NCBI RefSeq assembly: GCF_000380505.1
Contig: NZ_AQYH01000010.1
Span: 310,001 to 374,000, forward strand
Source: Kaistia granuli DSM 23481
Lineage (GTDB): Bacteria; Pseudomonadota; Alphaproteobacteria; Rhizobiales; Kaistiaceae
Reading direction: 5' to 3'
DNA length: 64,000 nt
The position numbers and the translations under genes were made by a program. Shown here piece by piece: positions 8,199 through 16,231 of this stretch; positions within the stretch are counted from its first letter, which is position 1, and each line of letters opens with the position of its first letter. The notes below the pieces were generated by a model. It made no database searches, was not told where the DNA came from, and saw only the letters and a program-made list of their open reading frames with translations.

Positions 8199-10031
8199 AT
8201 GCGGATCCTTGGCATATCGGCATTCTACCACGACAGCGCCGCAGCGCTGATTGAGGACGGGCGCATCGTTGCCGCCGCGCAGGAGGAGAGGTTCACCCGC
8301 CAGAAGCATGATCCGGCGTTCCCGACCCAGGCCATCAATTATTGCCTGGCCGAGGCGGGATGCCGGATGGCGGACATTGACCACGTCGTCTTCTACGACA
8401 AGCCGTTCCTGAAGTTCGAGCGGCTGCTGGAGACCTATCTGGCGACGAGCCCGCGAGGGTTCCGTTCGTTCAAGACGGCGATGCCGGTCTGGATCAAGGA
8501 GAAGCTCTTCCAGAAGGGAGTGCTGCGCAAGCAACTGGGCAAGATCGCCGGGACCAGGTCCTGGGACGGCTCGCTGCTGTTTACGGAGCACCATCTGGCC
8601 CATGCGGCCAGCGCCTTCTTCCCGTCGCCCTTTACCAGCGCGGCGGTGCTGACCATGGACGGGGTGGGCGAGTGGTGCACGACGTCGCTCGGCCATGGTC
8701 GCGGCAACGACATCGAGATCCTGAAGGAAATCCACTTCCCGCATTCGCTCGGCCTGCTGTATTCAGCCTTCACCTACTATACCGGCTTCAAGGTGAATTC
8801 CGGCGAGTACAAGTTGATGGGCCTGGCGCCCTATGGCCGGCCGCTCTTCGTCCAGACGATCCTGGATCATCTGATCGACCTCAAGGAGGATGGCTCCTTC
8901 CGGCTCGACCAGCGCTATTTCGACTATTGCACCGGCCTGACCATGACGTCCGATGCCTTCCATCGGTTGTTCGGGGGCGGGCCGCGCAAGCCGGAATCGC
9001 CGCTGACACAGCGCGAGATGGATCTCGCGGCCTCGATCCAGGTGGTTACGGAGGAGGTGGTGATGAGACTGGCGCGCTATGCGCGGCGCGAGACGGGCGA
9101 ACGCAATCTCTGCCTTGCCGGTGGCGTCGCGCTGAACTGCGTCGCCAATGGCAAGCTTCTCAAGGAGGGCGTCTTCGACGAGATCTGGATCCAGCCGGCC
9201 GCCGGTGATGCAGGCGGCGCGCTCGGGGCCGCGCTGGCGGTCTGGCACGGCTATCTGGACAGTGCCCGCACCGTCAACGGCGGCGACAGCATGTCCGGCG
9301 CCTATCTCGGCCCGAAATTCGGCCAGGATGAAATCGAGCAGCGCCTGGCCGCGGCTGGCGCCATCTACAATGTCCTGGACGACGGCGCTCTGATCACCAG
9401 CACGGTCGACTCGCTCGCCGAGGAAAAGGCGGTCGGGTGGATGCAGGGCCGGATGGAGTTCGGACCGCGCGCCCTTGGTGGGCGTTCGATATTGGGCGAT
9501 CCGCGTTCGCCGACCATGCAGAAAACCCTCAATCTCAAGGTGAAGTATCGCGAGAGCTTCCGTCCGTTCGCCCCGTCGGTCCGGCGCGAGGATGTGGCGG
9601 ACTGGTTCGATATCGACACGGACAGTCCCTACATGCTTCTGGTCGGCGACGTTCTGGACCGCCGGCGGCTGCGGCCGAACCGCGATGACGAGGGGCTGTT
9701 CGGCATCGATCGGCTGAATGTGCCGCGCTCGGAGATCCCGGCAGTGACGCATGTCGACTATTCCGCCCGCGTGCAGACCGTGCATCGCGACACCAATCCG
9801 CGCTATTGGGAGCTTCTGAGCGCCTTCAAGGAGCGGACGGGTTGCCCGGTGCTGGTCAACACCAGCTTCAACGTTCGCGGCGAGCCGATCGTCTGTACGC
9901 CGGAAGATGCGTTCCGCTGCTTCATGGGCACCGAGATCGAGCGGCTCGTGGTGGGCAATTGCATGCTGCGCAAGGAAGATCAGCCCGCCGCGCTCCGGCA
10001 GGACTACAAGGACCGATTCGAGCTCGACTGA
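8199..10031 (+). CDS. NodU/CmcH-family O-carbamoyltransferase
   Basis: 610-residue cytoplasmic enzyme expected to transfer a carbamoyl group from carbamoyl phosphate to a hydroxyl of a sugar or polymer precursor. The N-terminal ASKHA-fold part opens with SAFYHDSAAAL (residues 7-17, including the conserved His-Asp pair) and contains EHHLAHAASAFFPSPF and TMDGVGEW; the C-terminal YrdC-like carbamoyl-binding part carries EFGPRALGGRSILGDPR (about residues 418-434). Length matches the family. With the SxtJ and DUF5989 genes it forms one plus-strand operon. The neighbouring SGNH hydrolases and PL10-like protein on the other strand suggest decoration of a surface polysaccharide, not an antibiotic or Nod factor. 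Confidence 0.92.
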   Translation: MRILGISAFYHDSAAALIEDGRIVAAAQEERFTRQKHDPAFPTQAINYCLAEAGCRMADIDHVVFYDKPFLKFERLLETYLATSPRGFRSFKTAMPVWIKEKLFQKGVLRKQLGKIAGTRSWDGSLLFTEHHLAHAASAFFPSPFTSAAVLTMDGVGEWCTTSLGHGRGNDIEILKEIHFPHSLGLLYSAFTYYTGFKVNSGEYKLMGLAPYGRPLFVQTILDHLIDLKEDGSFRLDQRYFDYCTGLTMTSDAFHRLFGGGPRKPESPLTQREMDLAASIQVVTEEVVMRLARYARRETGERNLCLAGGVALNCVANGKLLKEGVFDEIWIQPAAGDAGGALGAALAVWHGYLDSARTVNGGDSMSGAYLGPKFGQDEIEQRLAAAGAIYNVLDDGALITSTVDSLAEEKAVGWMQGRMEFGPRALGGRSILGDPRSPTMQKTLNLKVKYRESFRPFAPSVRREDVADWFDIDTDSPYMLLVGDVLDRRRLRPNRDDEGLFGIDRLNVPRSEIPAVTHVDYSARVQTVHRDTNPRYWELLSAFKERTGCPVLVNTSFNVRGEPIVCTPEDAFRCFMGTEIERLVVGNCMLRKEDQPAALRQDYKDRFELD

Positions 10032-10057
10032 GCGCGCTTCGGCGCCGGTCGTCAGGG

Positions 10058-11533
10058 CTATTTCTCGCCCGGCTGCGGGCCCAGCGACCGGACAGCCCGG
10101 ATGAAGGTGCCGCTGCTGATCCAGCCGTCCTCGACGAGCCGCCCCTCCTTGTCGACCTTGCCAAGCGCCAGTTTCGGTTCCTTGCTGGTATAGGGGGTTG
10201 GCTCGAAGACCCAGTCCCAGCCCTCGAAGACAGCCGGCTTCTTGCCTGCCGCGACCTGATCGACGAGGTCGAGTGCGGCCTCAATGCCGAACTCGCCGAC
10301 CAGGCCGTATCCCTTGTGCAACTCCTTGTCGTCATAGGTGAGTTCGCCTTCCCCCTTCACATAGAGCGGCCGGTTGGTCCCCATCTCGTAGAAGCGCGCC
10401 CAGTCGCCGGATGGGCGCCGGCTCTTGCGGAGCCAGTCGGCGGCTTCGACCGCTCCTTCGAGATAGCGCTTCTCGCCCGTTCTGACGTAGAGCTGCAGCA
10501 GCGCTTCGATCGCGCCGGCGGTCTCGCGCGAGGCGACGGCCGGCGGCTCGAAAGGCCGTCCCCAGATCGGCTCGAGATCCAGATTGTAGGTCTGCGCCCA
10601 GCCGCGCTGTGGCGCCGGCAATTGCGCCGCCAGCAGGAAGTCACCGGTCCGCCGCGCCGCGGCGATAAGATCCTCTCGTTGGAAAAGCTGATCGGCGGCG
10701 AGCAGCAGGCGCATGACATCCCGCACGAGCTGGTCATTCAGGACCAGTGCAGAGTTGGGCGGCTTCACCCACTCCTTCGACCAGGTTTCCGGAAGCCGCG
10801 CCCGCCACGCGGCGGCGAATCGCCGGTGCGGAAAGACGCGACCGAGAAAGACGGGCCACGCGCCATTGGGATACTGCGCCTTGAGAAGTTGATTGAGACC
10901 GAACTGTGTGGCCTGGCCCACGGCAGGATCCTGGCCCTTGGTAACGGCGTCGTACCACATCAGGAAGCCGAGATTGCTCTGCGTGATGTTGTCGTCGAGC
11001 GTGCCGTTGTTGCGCTCTTTGTTGCCGTCAATCTTTTCGCAGGCATCGAGGTTCGCGACGGCGACCCGATAACACCATTCTGCGCGGCGCTCGGGCAAGG
11101 TTTCGGTGAAATTGTACCAGCCCCCCGAAAGCAGTTGCCCGTTGACGGTTGCCTTCGCTGCCGCGCCGGCAGCCCGGATCCAGCGTGGATCCTTGGTCAA
11201 TTCGTAGAGGCGGACAAAGGCCGCGCCAACACCCGGTGTGCCGGGAGGCTGGTTCCAGTTGACGCCGTCCTTGGCAGGACCACCTTCGCCACGGCGGACG
11301 GCCAGATCGGCCGAATACGCATAGACGAAGCCGCCCGACATCGCCAAATGGCTGGCAAAATAATCTGCCATGCGTTCGACGGCCGCGACCTTGTCGGAAG
11401 GGGGTGGGGAAGGATCGGCGTCCGCACGGACGGGAAGCGCGACGGCGCTGGCCAGCCCGATTGTGATGGTCAAAATCACCACTCCCGGTCCATGGCGTGG
11501 CGGGATTGATGACGCTCGCACAGAGGATCTCAT
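10058..11533 (-). CDS. Secreted alpha/alpha-toroid protein resembling PL10 pectate lyases
   Basis: 491 residues. A signal peptide occupies about residues 1-39 (hydrophobic core 17-33, Ala-rich cleavage). The mature part is helical-repeat sequence with elements seen in PL10-type pectate lyases: ITQSNLGFLMWYDAV, KAQYPNGAWPVFL, and paired aromatic/acidic loops such as HKGYGLVGEFG. A role in cleaving or binding an acidic exopolysaccharide in the periplasm or outside is likely; strict pectate lyase activity is not demonstrated since I cannot align catalytic residues. I chose the ATG at 11531-11533, which follows GAGGGAG; a TTG nine codons upstream is also open. It is the last gene of the minus-strand group with the SGNH hydrolases (89-base gap). 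Confidence 0.6.
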   Translation of the reverse strand: MRSSVRASSIPPRHGPGVVILTITIGLASAVALPVRADADPSPPPSDKVAAVERMADYFASHLAMSGGFVYAYSADLAVRRGEGGPAKDGVNWNQPPGTPGVGAAFVRLYELTKDPRWIRAAGAAAKATVNGQLLSGGWYNFTETLPERRAEWCYRVAVANLDACEKIDGNKERNNGTLDDNITQSNLGFLMWYDAVTKGQDPAVGQATQFGLNQLLKAQYPNGAWPVFLGRVFPHRRFAAAWRARLPETWSKEWVKPPNSALVLNDQLVRDVMRLLLAADQLFQREDLIAAARRTGDFLLAAQLPAPQRGWAQTYNLDLEPIWGRPFEPPAVASRETAGAIEALLQLYVRTGEKRYLEGAVEAADWLRKSRRPSGDWARFYEMGTNRPLYVKGEGELTYDDKELHKGYGLVGEFGIEAALDLVDQVAAGKKPAVFEGWDWVFEPTPYTSKEPKLALGKVDKEGRLVEDGWISSGTFIRAVRSLGPQPGEK

Positions 11534-11622
11534 CCAGACGCTCCCTCGTGTCAACAGCAAGGCGCCCGAGCACGGGACGGCGAAGCAAAGATCCGCGTTC
11601 CGGTGCGACGGCCACTATCGGT

Positions 11623-12960
11623 TCAGTTTGTTGGGTAGAACCTGTCAGCGAAGGCGTGATCCACCGTTGCCAGATTTTGCACGATCAGGTCCGCGGCGAC
11701 GGAGGCGCCGTCGCGGCTGAAATGGCTATCGGGGGCGTACATGCGCATGGGCGTATGCTCGTCGCGGAACGCCTCATAGAGGTCGATCACCTGGATCCCT
11801 TCCGCGGCCGCGGCTTCGAGCACGAGTGTTCGGATCTGGTCGAAGGCCTGATCGGTCGACATCCTGCTCATGAAGCGATCGACCCTCGGCACATAGACGA
11901 TGGTGAACCTTCCCCCCCAGCTCCGGGTGATGGCTTTCGCCTGACGTAGGGTATCCCGGAATTCAGGAATGGTGCGGGCAATCTTCGGATATACAAGTCC
12001 GAGCCGGGTAAGGGTCAGCTGGAGCGCGAAGAAGTTGCGCAGCATCTCGGTTCTGGTGACCAGGTCCATGAAGGTGATCGGTTCCTGGCTCGCCTCTTCC
12101 AGCGACGTCCGCGCCAGCTGCAGCGGCTTGCTTGCCTGAGCCTGAGAACCGAAGTCGGCATTCGGCGCCAGCGCCGAGCGCAGCCAGGGCTGCTTCAGCT
12201 CGTTCTCGAAATTATCCCAGTCATTGCCTTCGAAGAAGACCATCGCGACGTGGCGAGGCCGGAACATCTGCCCGAAACGGCCGAGTGTCGCGAGTTCCAG
12301 CAGGGGGCCGTTGCCGCGGATGCCCATGCTGGCGGCGACCAGCCCCCGGTCCCGCAATCGAGATGCCAGGTCGTCGCCCGGGGGCAGGCAGAAGCCCTCG
12401 ACGAAGGAGTCACCCAGGAGCATCAGCTCCATGCGGCTGTCGTAGATCTGGTTCGGATTGTTGAAGCCGTATCGGTCGGCCGTGTAGGTCACGGACTTTC
12501 CCCCGGGCGTGCACAGGATGACCTTGGCATTCGGGAAGCCGGAAAGCACTGCGTTCGACAGGCTGTCGGTACCGGCAATATTGTTGAGGCGTGCAAGGGT
12601 AAAGCCGCGAACCACCTTGCCACTGCGGGCCAATGTCTCGCGGCTCTCGTCGCTCAGCTGGCCGAGCATTGCGAGGCGGACTGGCACAGATTGAAAGGTA
12701 AGCAAGGCTTCGAAGGCGAACAGGGCGACCAGGGCTGCGAGGCCGGACAGGCCCGCGATGGCAGCCCATTGCGGCCGCGCCAGCCAGCCGACCAAGAGGA
12801 ACCCGACCCCGATCAGGCTTGGGATCAGCACATAGCGCAGGAAGTGCGGCGTCTCAGAGCCGAACTCGTTGAAGTTCAGCAATGCATAGCCGGGGCTCAG
12901 TAACAGATAGAGCGCAAGAAGCGTGCACGTAACGATGCTGATTTTTCGAGATGTTAACAC
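11623..12960 (-). CDS. Membrane-anchored SGNH/GDSL hydrolase-like protein (first of three)
   Basis: 445 residues. Three hydrophobic segments fill about residues 8-90, followed by an SGNH domain: block I GDSFVEGF (Ser nucleophile), Gly in GIRGNGP, Asn in FFEGNDWDN, and the Asp-His pair in DSHFSRDG near the C terminus. Such proteins usually add or remove acetyl esters on cell-envelope polysaccharides in the periplasm. The start is GTG at 12958-12960 with AGGA about eight bases before it. It lies 107 bases downstream of the second SGNH gene, same strand. Confidence 0.82.
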   Translation of the reverse strand: MLTSRKISIVTCTLLALYLLLSPGYALLNFNEFGSETPHFLRYVLIPSLIGVGFLLVGWLARPQWAAIAGLSGLAALVALFAFEALLTFQSVPVRLAMLGQLSDESRETLARSGKVVRGFTLARLNNIAGTDSLSNAVLSGFPNAKVILCTPGGKSVTYTADRYGFNNPNQIYDSRMELMLLGDSFVEGFCLPPGDDLASRLRDRGLVAASMGIRGNGPLLELATLGRFGQMFRPRHVAMVFFEGNDWDNFENELKQPWLRSALAPNADFGSQAQASKPLQLARTSLEEASQEPITFMDLVTRTEMLRNFFALQLTLTRLGLVYPKIARTIPEFRDTLRQAKAITRSWGGRFTIVYVPRVDRFMSRMSTDQAFDQIRTLVLEAAAAEGIQVIDLYEAFRDEHTPMRMYAPDSHFSRDGASVAADLIVQNLATVDHAFADRFYPTN

Positions 12961-13067
12961 GGTTACATCCTGCCGGGCTTGAATTCCTCTTGTCAGGTCG
13001 GTGGCAGTCTGAAAATCGAGATTTCAACTTGGCGGATCGCGGCATATTCTGCGATTGCTGCGCAATG

Positions 13068-14213
13068 CTAGTGACTCTCGCCGGCGTTCAGAGAGCTGGT
13101 TGTGCTGGTATAGGAAGCCGACTGGTCATTTTGGCTCGCGGACCGATGATATACCTCCGGAAAGTCTTGCGTAAGCTTTTTCGCGATTGCGTCCGCGAAC
13201 CGAACATTGGCCACCCGGTTGGGATGGGCGTCGGTCGGCGACACCCAGAGGCTGGCTGGCTCGAGATCGGCAACGGACGGCAGCAGATCGAGGAAGTCGG
13301 CGCCATGGGCCTTGGCGACCGTCTGTACCCCCGCCGTCACGTCCGGAAACGGATAGTCGCGAAGCTCGTGCAGTTCGGGATAGTTGACGACCAGCAGCTT
13401 GATGTCGTTCTCGCGGCAATAGTCCGCCAACTGACCGATGGCCTGCTGCGCGGCGGCCCAGCCCGGTGCGCCGTCGCGATAGAGATCCCGGTAATAGGTC
13501 TTCCAGTCTGCCTTGCCGAAATACTGACGGGACAGTTTGTCGATTGCCGAGGCCAGGAACACATAGCCGTAGGAATATTCCCGCCAGATCGACGTCTGGC
13601 GCTTCGGCTGCGGTTCGGCGTCGTTGATGAAGTAGTTCAGGACCACGACATCGGGCTTCATCTCCTTGCCGCGATCGAGGAAATACGCGATCTCCATCGT
13701 CGTATTGTAGTTGCCGACGCCGGTGTTGATGACCTCGTCGCGCGGCTCCTTCTGGCCTTCATTCAACTGTGTCTCGATCAGCTTCGCCGGCGTGTCCTCC
13801 GCCTTGACACCCCAGCCGAAGGTGAGCGAGTCGCCCAGCATCAGCGTGCGAACAGGGCCGTCCGGCTTCCGGGCTACGTCGAATTCGCGGTCGCGGAGGC
13901 CGAGCGCGTTGATCTGCACCGGCACGCCCATATAGATGCCGCTTGTGCCGGGCCGATGCTCGTGCCCAATCTGAGGATTGCTGCTGACGCGCTTGATGTC
14001 GCGGGCGTATTTCCACATCTCGACATCGAAATCCATGCCGTCGTCCAGCACCCAGCGAGCGGCGCCCTCGATCAACAGCGCGCCAACGAAGACGCTGACC
14101 GCGATGGACAACAGGGCGGTCCGGACCGAGGATTTCGGCTTCGCGGATACCGGAACCGAGTTCTTCGGCTCGGGCGTCGTGGCCGGGCGGGGATCCTGGT
14201 TGTCGCGGTTCAT
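13068..14213 (-). CDS. Membrane-anchored SGNH/GDSL hydrolase-like protein (second of three)
   Basis: 381 residues with one N-terminal membrane anchor (about residues 30-50) preceded by a Pro-rich cytoplasmic tail. The periplasmic SGNH domain has block I GDSLTFGWG, GVGNYNTT, FINDAEP and the C-terminal catalytic pair in PTDAHPNR. A Ser-rich tail ends the protein. ATG with AAGGACC about eight bases before. It follows the third SGNH gene after a 42-base gap, so the group is one operon. Esterase or acetyltransferase-partner activity on an exopolysaccharide is inferred from the fold and neighbours. Confidence 0.85.
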   Translation of the reverse strand: MNRDNQDPRPATTPEPKNSVPVSAKPKSSVRTALLSIAVSVFVGALLIEGAARWVLDDGMDFDVEMWKYARDIKRVSSNPQIGHEHRPGTSGIYMGVPVQINALGLRDREFDVARKPDGPVRTLMLGDSLTFGWGVKAEDTPAKLIETQLNEGQKEPRDEVINTGVGNYNTTMEIAYFLDRGKEMKPDVVVLNYFINDAEPQPKRQTSIWREYSYGYVFLASAIDKLSRQYFGKADWKTYYRDLYRDGAPGWAAAQQAIGQLADYCRENDIKLLVVNYPELHELRDYPFPDVTAGVQTVAKAHGADFLDLLPSVADLEPASLWVSPTDAHPNRVANVRFADAIAKKLTQDFPEVYHRSASQNDQSASYTSTTSSLNAGESH

Positions 14214-14255
14214 GCGAAAGGTCCTTTTGATCGTACGGGGCGCCGCGAGCGAGGC

Positions 14256-15455
14256 TCACTGCGTGGGCGGCGTCAGCACGAGCTTGAGATAGGCGGCGGC
14301 GTTGCTGCAGTCGGGGATCACCGGTTCCGGCGCCTTGAAGGTGTGCTGGGAAACAGCTGTCTTCGGGCCGCGGGGCCATTCCGCCATGAACCAGCGGTCC
14401 AGCGATTGCGCGACGAGGAAGTGTCCGTAGGGCGTGAGGTGCTTGTCGACGATGCCGTAGGTCTGGTCTGGGTTCTCCGGCGCGAGGATGGGGGCCATGT
14501 CGAGCAGGTATACGCCCGGTGTCGCTGCGGCGAATTCCTCGAGCATGGCGCGCTGACGCTGCGGGTTCATGCCGTCGTCGCGTCCCGCCATTTCTGCCCA
14601 GGACGGCAGAACCAGCAGCAGCAGATCGGCGTTGTTGGCCTTCGCGTCCTGCGCCAGCTTGGCCAGGAGCCGCCGGGTGATTTCGATGGCGCCGTCGATG
14701 TTGCGACGGGCGTCCCAGTTGCCGAAATAGGGCCTGACCAGTGTGTTGTAGACCCAGGGATAGATCTTGCTGTGGTTCCAGAAGAACAGGTGAATGCGAG
14801 CCAGCGGCTTCACCGAACTCTTGGCGGTCCCGACGGCCGGCTTGATCTTGATTTCGACCGTATCGCCGTTGAGCGCGGCGCGCTCGACATTGTCGTCGAT
14901 GTCGGTGCTCAGCGAGTATTGCTGGATGACCAGGTTGTGCTGAAGGTGTGGCGCCTTCTCCTCGTAGACCCGGATCGAGTTCGCCTGTCCGTAGCCGCCG
15001 ACGCCATAGTTGCGGAAGGACCAATCCGGATGCCAGGCGTCCATCAGGTCGGTGAAGGTCTCGTTCTCGTTGACCAGGCTGCCGCGGGTCATTGAATCCC
15101 CGAGCACAAGGACCGGCTTGCCATGGGTGTCGTAATTGTCCCGAAAGCCTTCCTTGTTGATGTGGACATAGGCCCAGGGATCAACCGCGCTGTACCGTTC
15201 GAAATAGCTGTTGCCGGGAGCCTCGGTGTACCCGAACGACGCATTCGGAATATGGCGCGTGTTGATCGCGGAGCAGAACAGGAACTCGCCTTCGCCGGTC
15301 TGGACCTGGAGTTGCGGGAGGGCACGAAGCACCAGTTCCGCCCCGGCCAGGGTCAGCATGATCGACGCCAGAAACAACAAGGTATTGCCGATATAGGATT
15401 TTTGGCGGGGTAGCTGTACTTGGTCGTTTTCGGTCTGCGTTCCGATCGAGGTCAT
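14256..15455 (-). CDS. Membrane-anchored SGNH/GDSL hydrolase-like protein (third of three)
   Basis: 399 residues with one hydrophobic N-terminal anchor (about 22-45). SGNH blocks are recognisable: GDSMTRGS (Ser), YGVGGYGQA (Gly), a region with QYSLSTDIDDN in place of the usual Asn block, and DKHLTPYGH supplying Asp/His. The altered third block means activity should be regarded as less certain than for its two neighbours. The start ATG overlaps the stop of the upstream 153-residue gene as ATGA, so the two are translated together. Confidence 0.8.
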   Translation of the reverse strand: MTSIGTQTENDQVQLPRQKSYIGNTLLFLASIMLTLAGAELVLRALPQLQVQTGEGEFLFCSAINTRHIPNASFGYTEAPGNSYFERYSAVDPWAYVHINKEGFRDNYDTHGKPVLVLGDSMTRGSLVNENETFTDLMDAWHPDWSFRNYGVGGYGQANSIRVYEEKAPHLQHNLVIQQYSLSTDIDDNVERAALNGDTVEIKIKPAVGTAKSSVKPLARIHLFFWNHSKIYPWVYNTLVRPYFGNWDARRNIDGAIEITRRLLAKLAQDAKANNADLLLLVLPSWAEMAGRDDGMNPQRQRAMLEEFAAATPGVYLLDMAPILAPENPDQTYGIVDKHLTPYGHFLVAQSLDRWFMAEWPRGPKTAVSQHTFKAPEPVIPDCSNAAAYLKLVLTPPTQ

Positions 15456-15913
15456 GCTCTGTGGGTCTCCGGAAGCTGGCCGACATGGCGGATTGGCAGA
15501 TGTCGATGAAGCTGATGGTGGCTACCCGGGCGCAGCCAGTAGAATGGCGCGTCAAGACCCTGGCCCAACCGTGTCAGGATCGAGCGCGTCGGCCAGATCC
15601 GTTCGCGATCGACGCCCAGATCCAGCACGGCGCTTCGAAAACGCCGCGTGGCGAAGAACACGATGCCGGCCGATCGGGCAGCCTCGCCGACACGTTCGGT
15701 GTCGTCGATCGGCAGATACGCCACCCCGGGGATCGTCAACGGCATTCGCGCGACGATCGGGTCCAGGATCCGGTCGACGGCGCTCGGCTCGATGCCGTTC
15801 AGGACCAGCGTCACCAGTCCGGTCTGGCTGGCCCGATAGGCATAGCGAAGCAACTTCGTCGGTTGGTTGCCCTCCGTCGCCAGCGAAATCTCGATCACAG
15901 CCCAGTTATTCAT
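15452..15913 (-). CDS. Uncharacterised 153-residue protein coupled to the SGNH operon
   Basis: I do not recognise a family. The protein has an alternating alpha/beta look, with no signal peptide or membrane segment, Arg-rich in its second half and His-rich near the C terminus. Evidence that it is real: the ATG at 15911-15913 has CCGGAG eight bases before it, the frame ends in an ATGA overlap with the third SGNH gene, and base use resembles the neighbours. A longer version from an ATG at 15964 is open but has a poorer ribosome site. As first gene of the minus-strand polysaccharide group it may be a cytoplasmic partner or regulator. Confidence 0.6.
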   Translation of the reverse strand: MNNWAVIEISLATEGNQPTKLLRYAYRASQTGLVTLVLNGIEPSAVDRILDPIVARMPLTIPGVAYLPIDDTERVGEAARSAGIVFFATRRFRSAVLDLGVDRERIWPTRSILTRLGQGLDAPFYWLRPGSHHQLHRHLPIRHVGQLPETHRA

Positions 15914-16231
15914 TGTTTCGCTCCGGACTGGAGTGAAATGCTTTCGGCTGGAAAACAGGGCCATTCCGACAACATGTTTTCATGCGGCCGATCACAGAGG
16001 ATATTGGCTTCGAGCTTAGGACGGAGGGGAGCGATCGGTATATATATCCGACGATGTATAGGCGGTCGGCGTCATTGTGGCTAAAGCGCTCAGAGAGTAC
16101 GCTGGCTGTAGGGATTGCCGACAAGGATGACCTGCGACGCGCACGCATCTGAACGCAAGAGGGACCTCGCTGGGTCAAGGCCCGCCGCGTTCAGGGCGGC
16201 GCGCAGGGTCCGCTTGCGTCCGGACGGTTCC
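15914..16231. other. Divergent region between polysaccharide operon and sensor kinase
   Basis: About 320 bases, AT-rich around 15960-16080, expected to contain divergent promoters. The kinase frame is open upstream to an ATG at 16115, so part of this stretch may be coding. No clear operator seen. Confidence 0.4.

Noticed and set aside
8672-9208. Alternative-frame open frames inside the carbamoyltransferase gene
   Set aside because: Same-strand shadow frame; the real frame carries all the family motifs.
12951-15095. 714-residue open frame antisense to the SGNH genes
   Set aside because: Runs through several real genes and their gaps; no recognisable domain.
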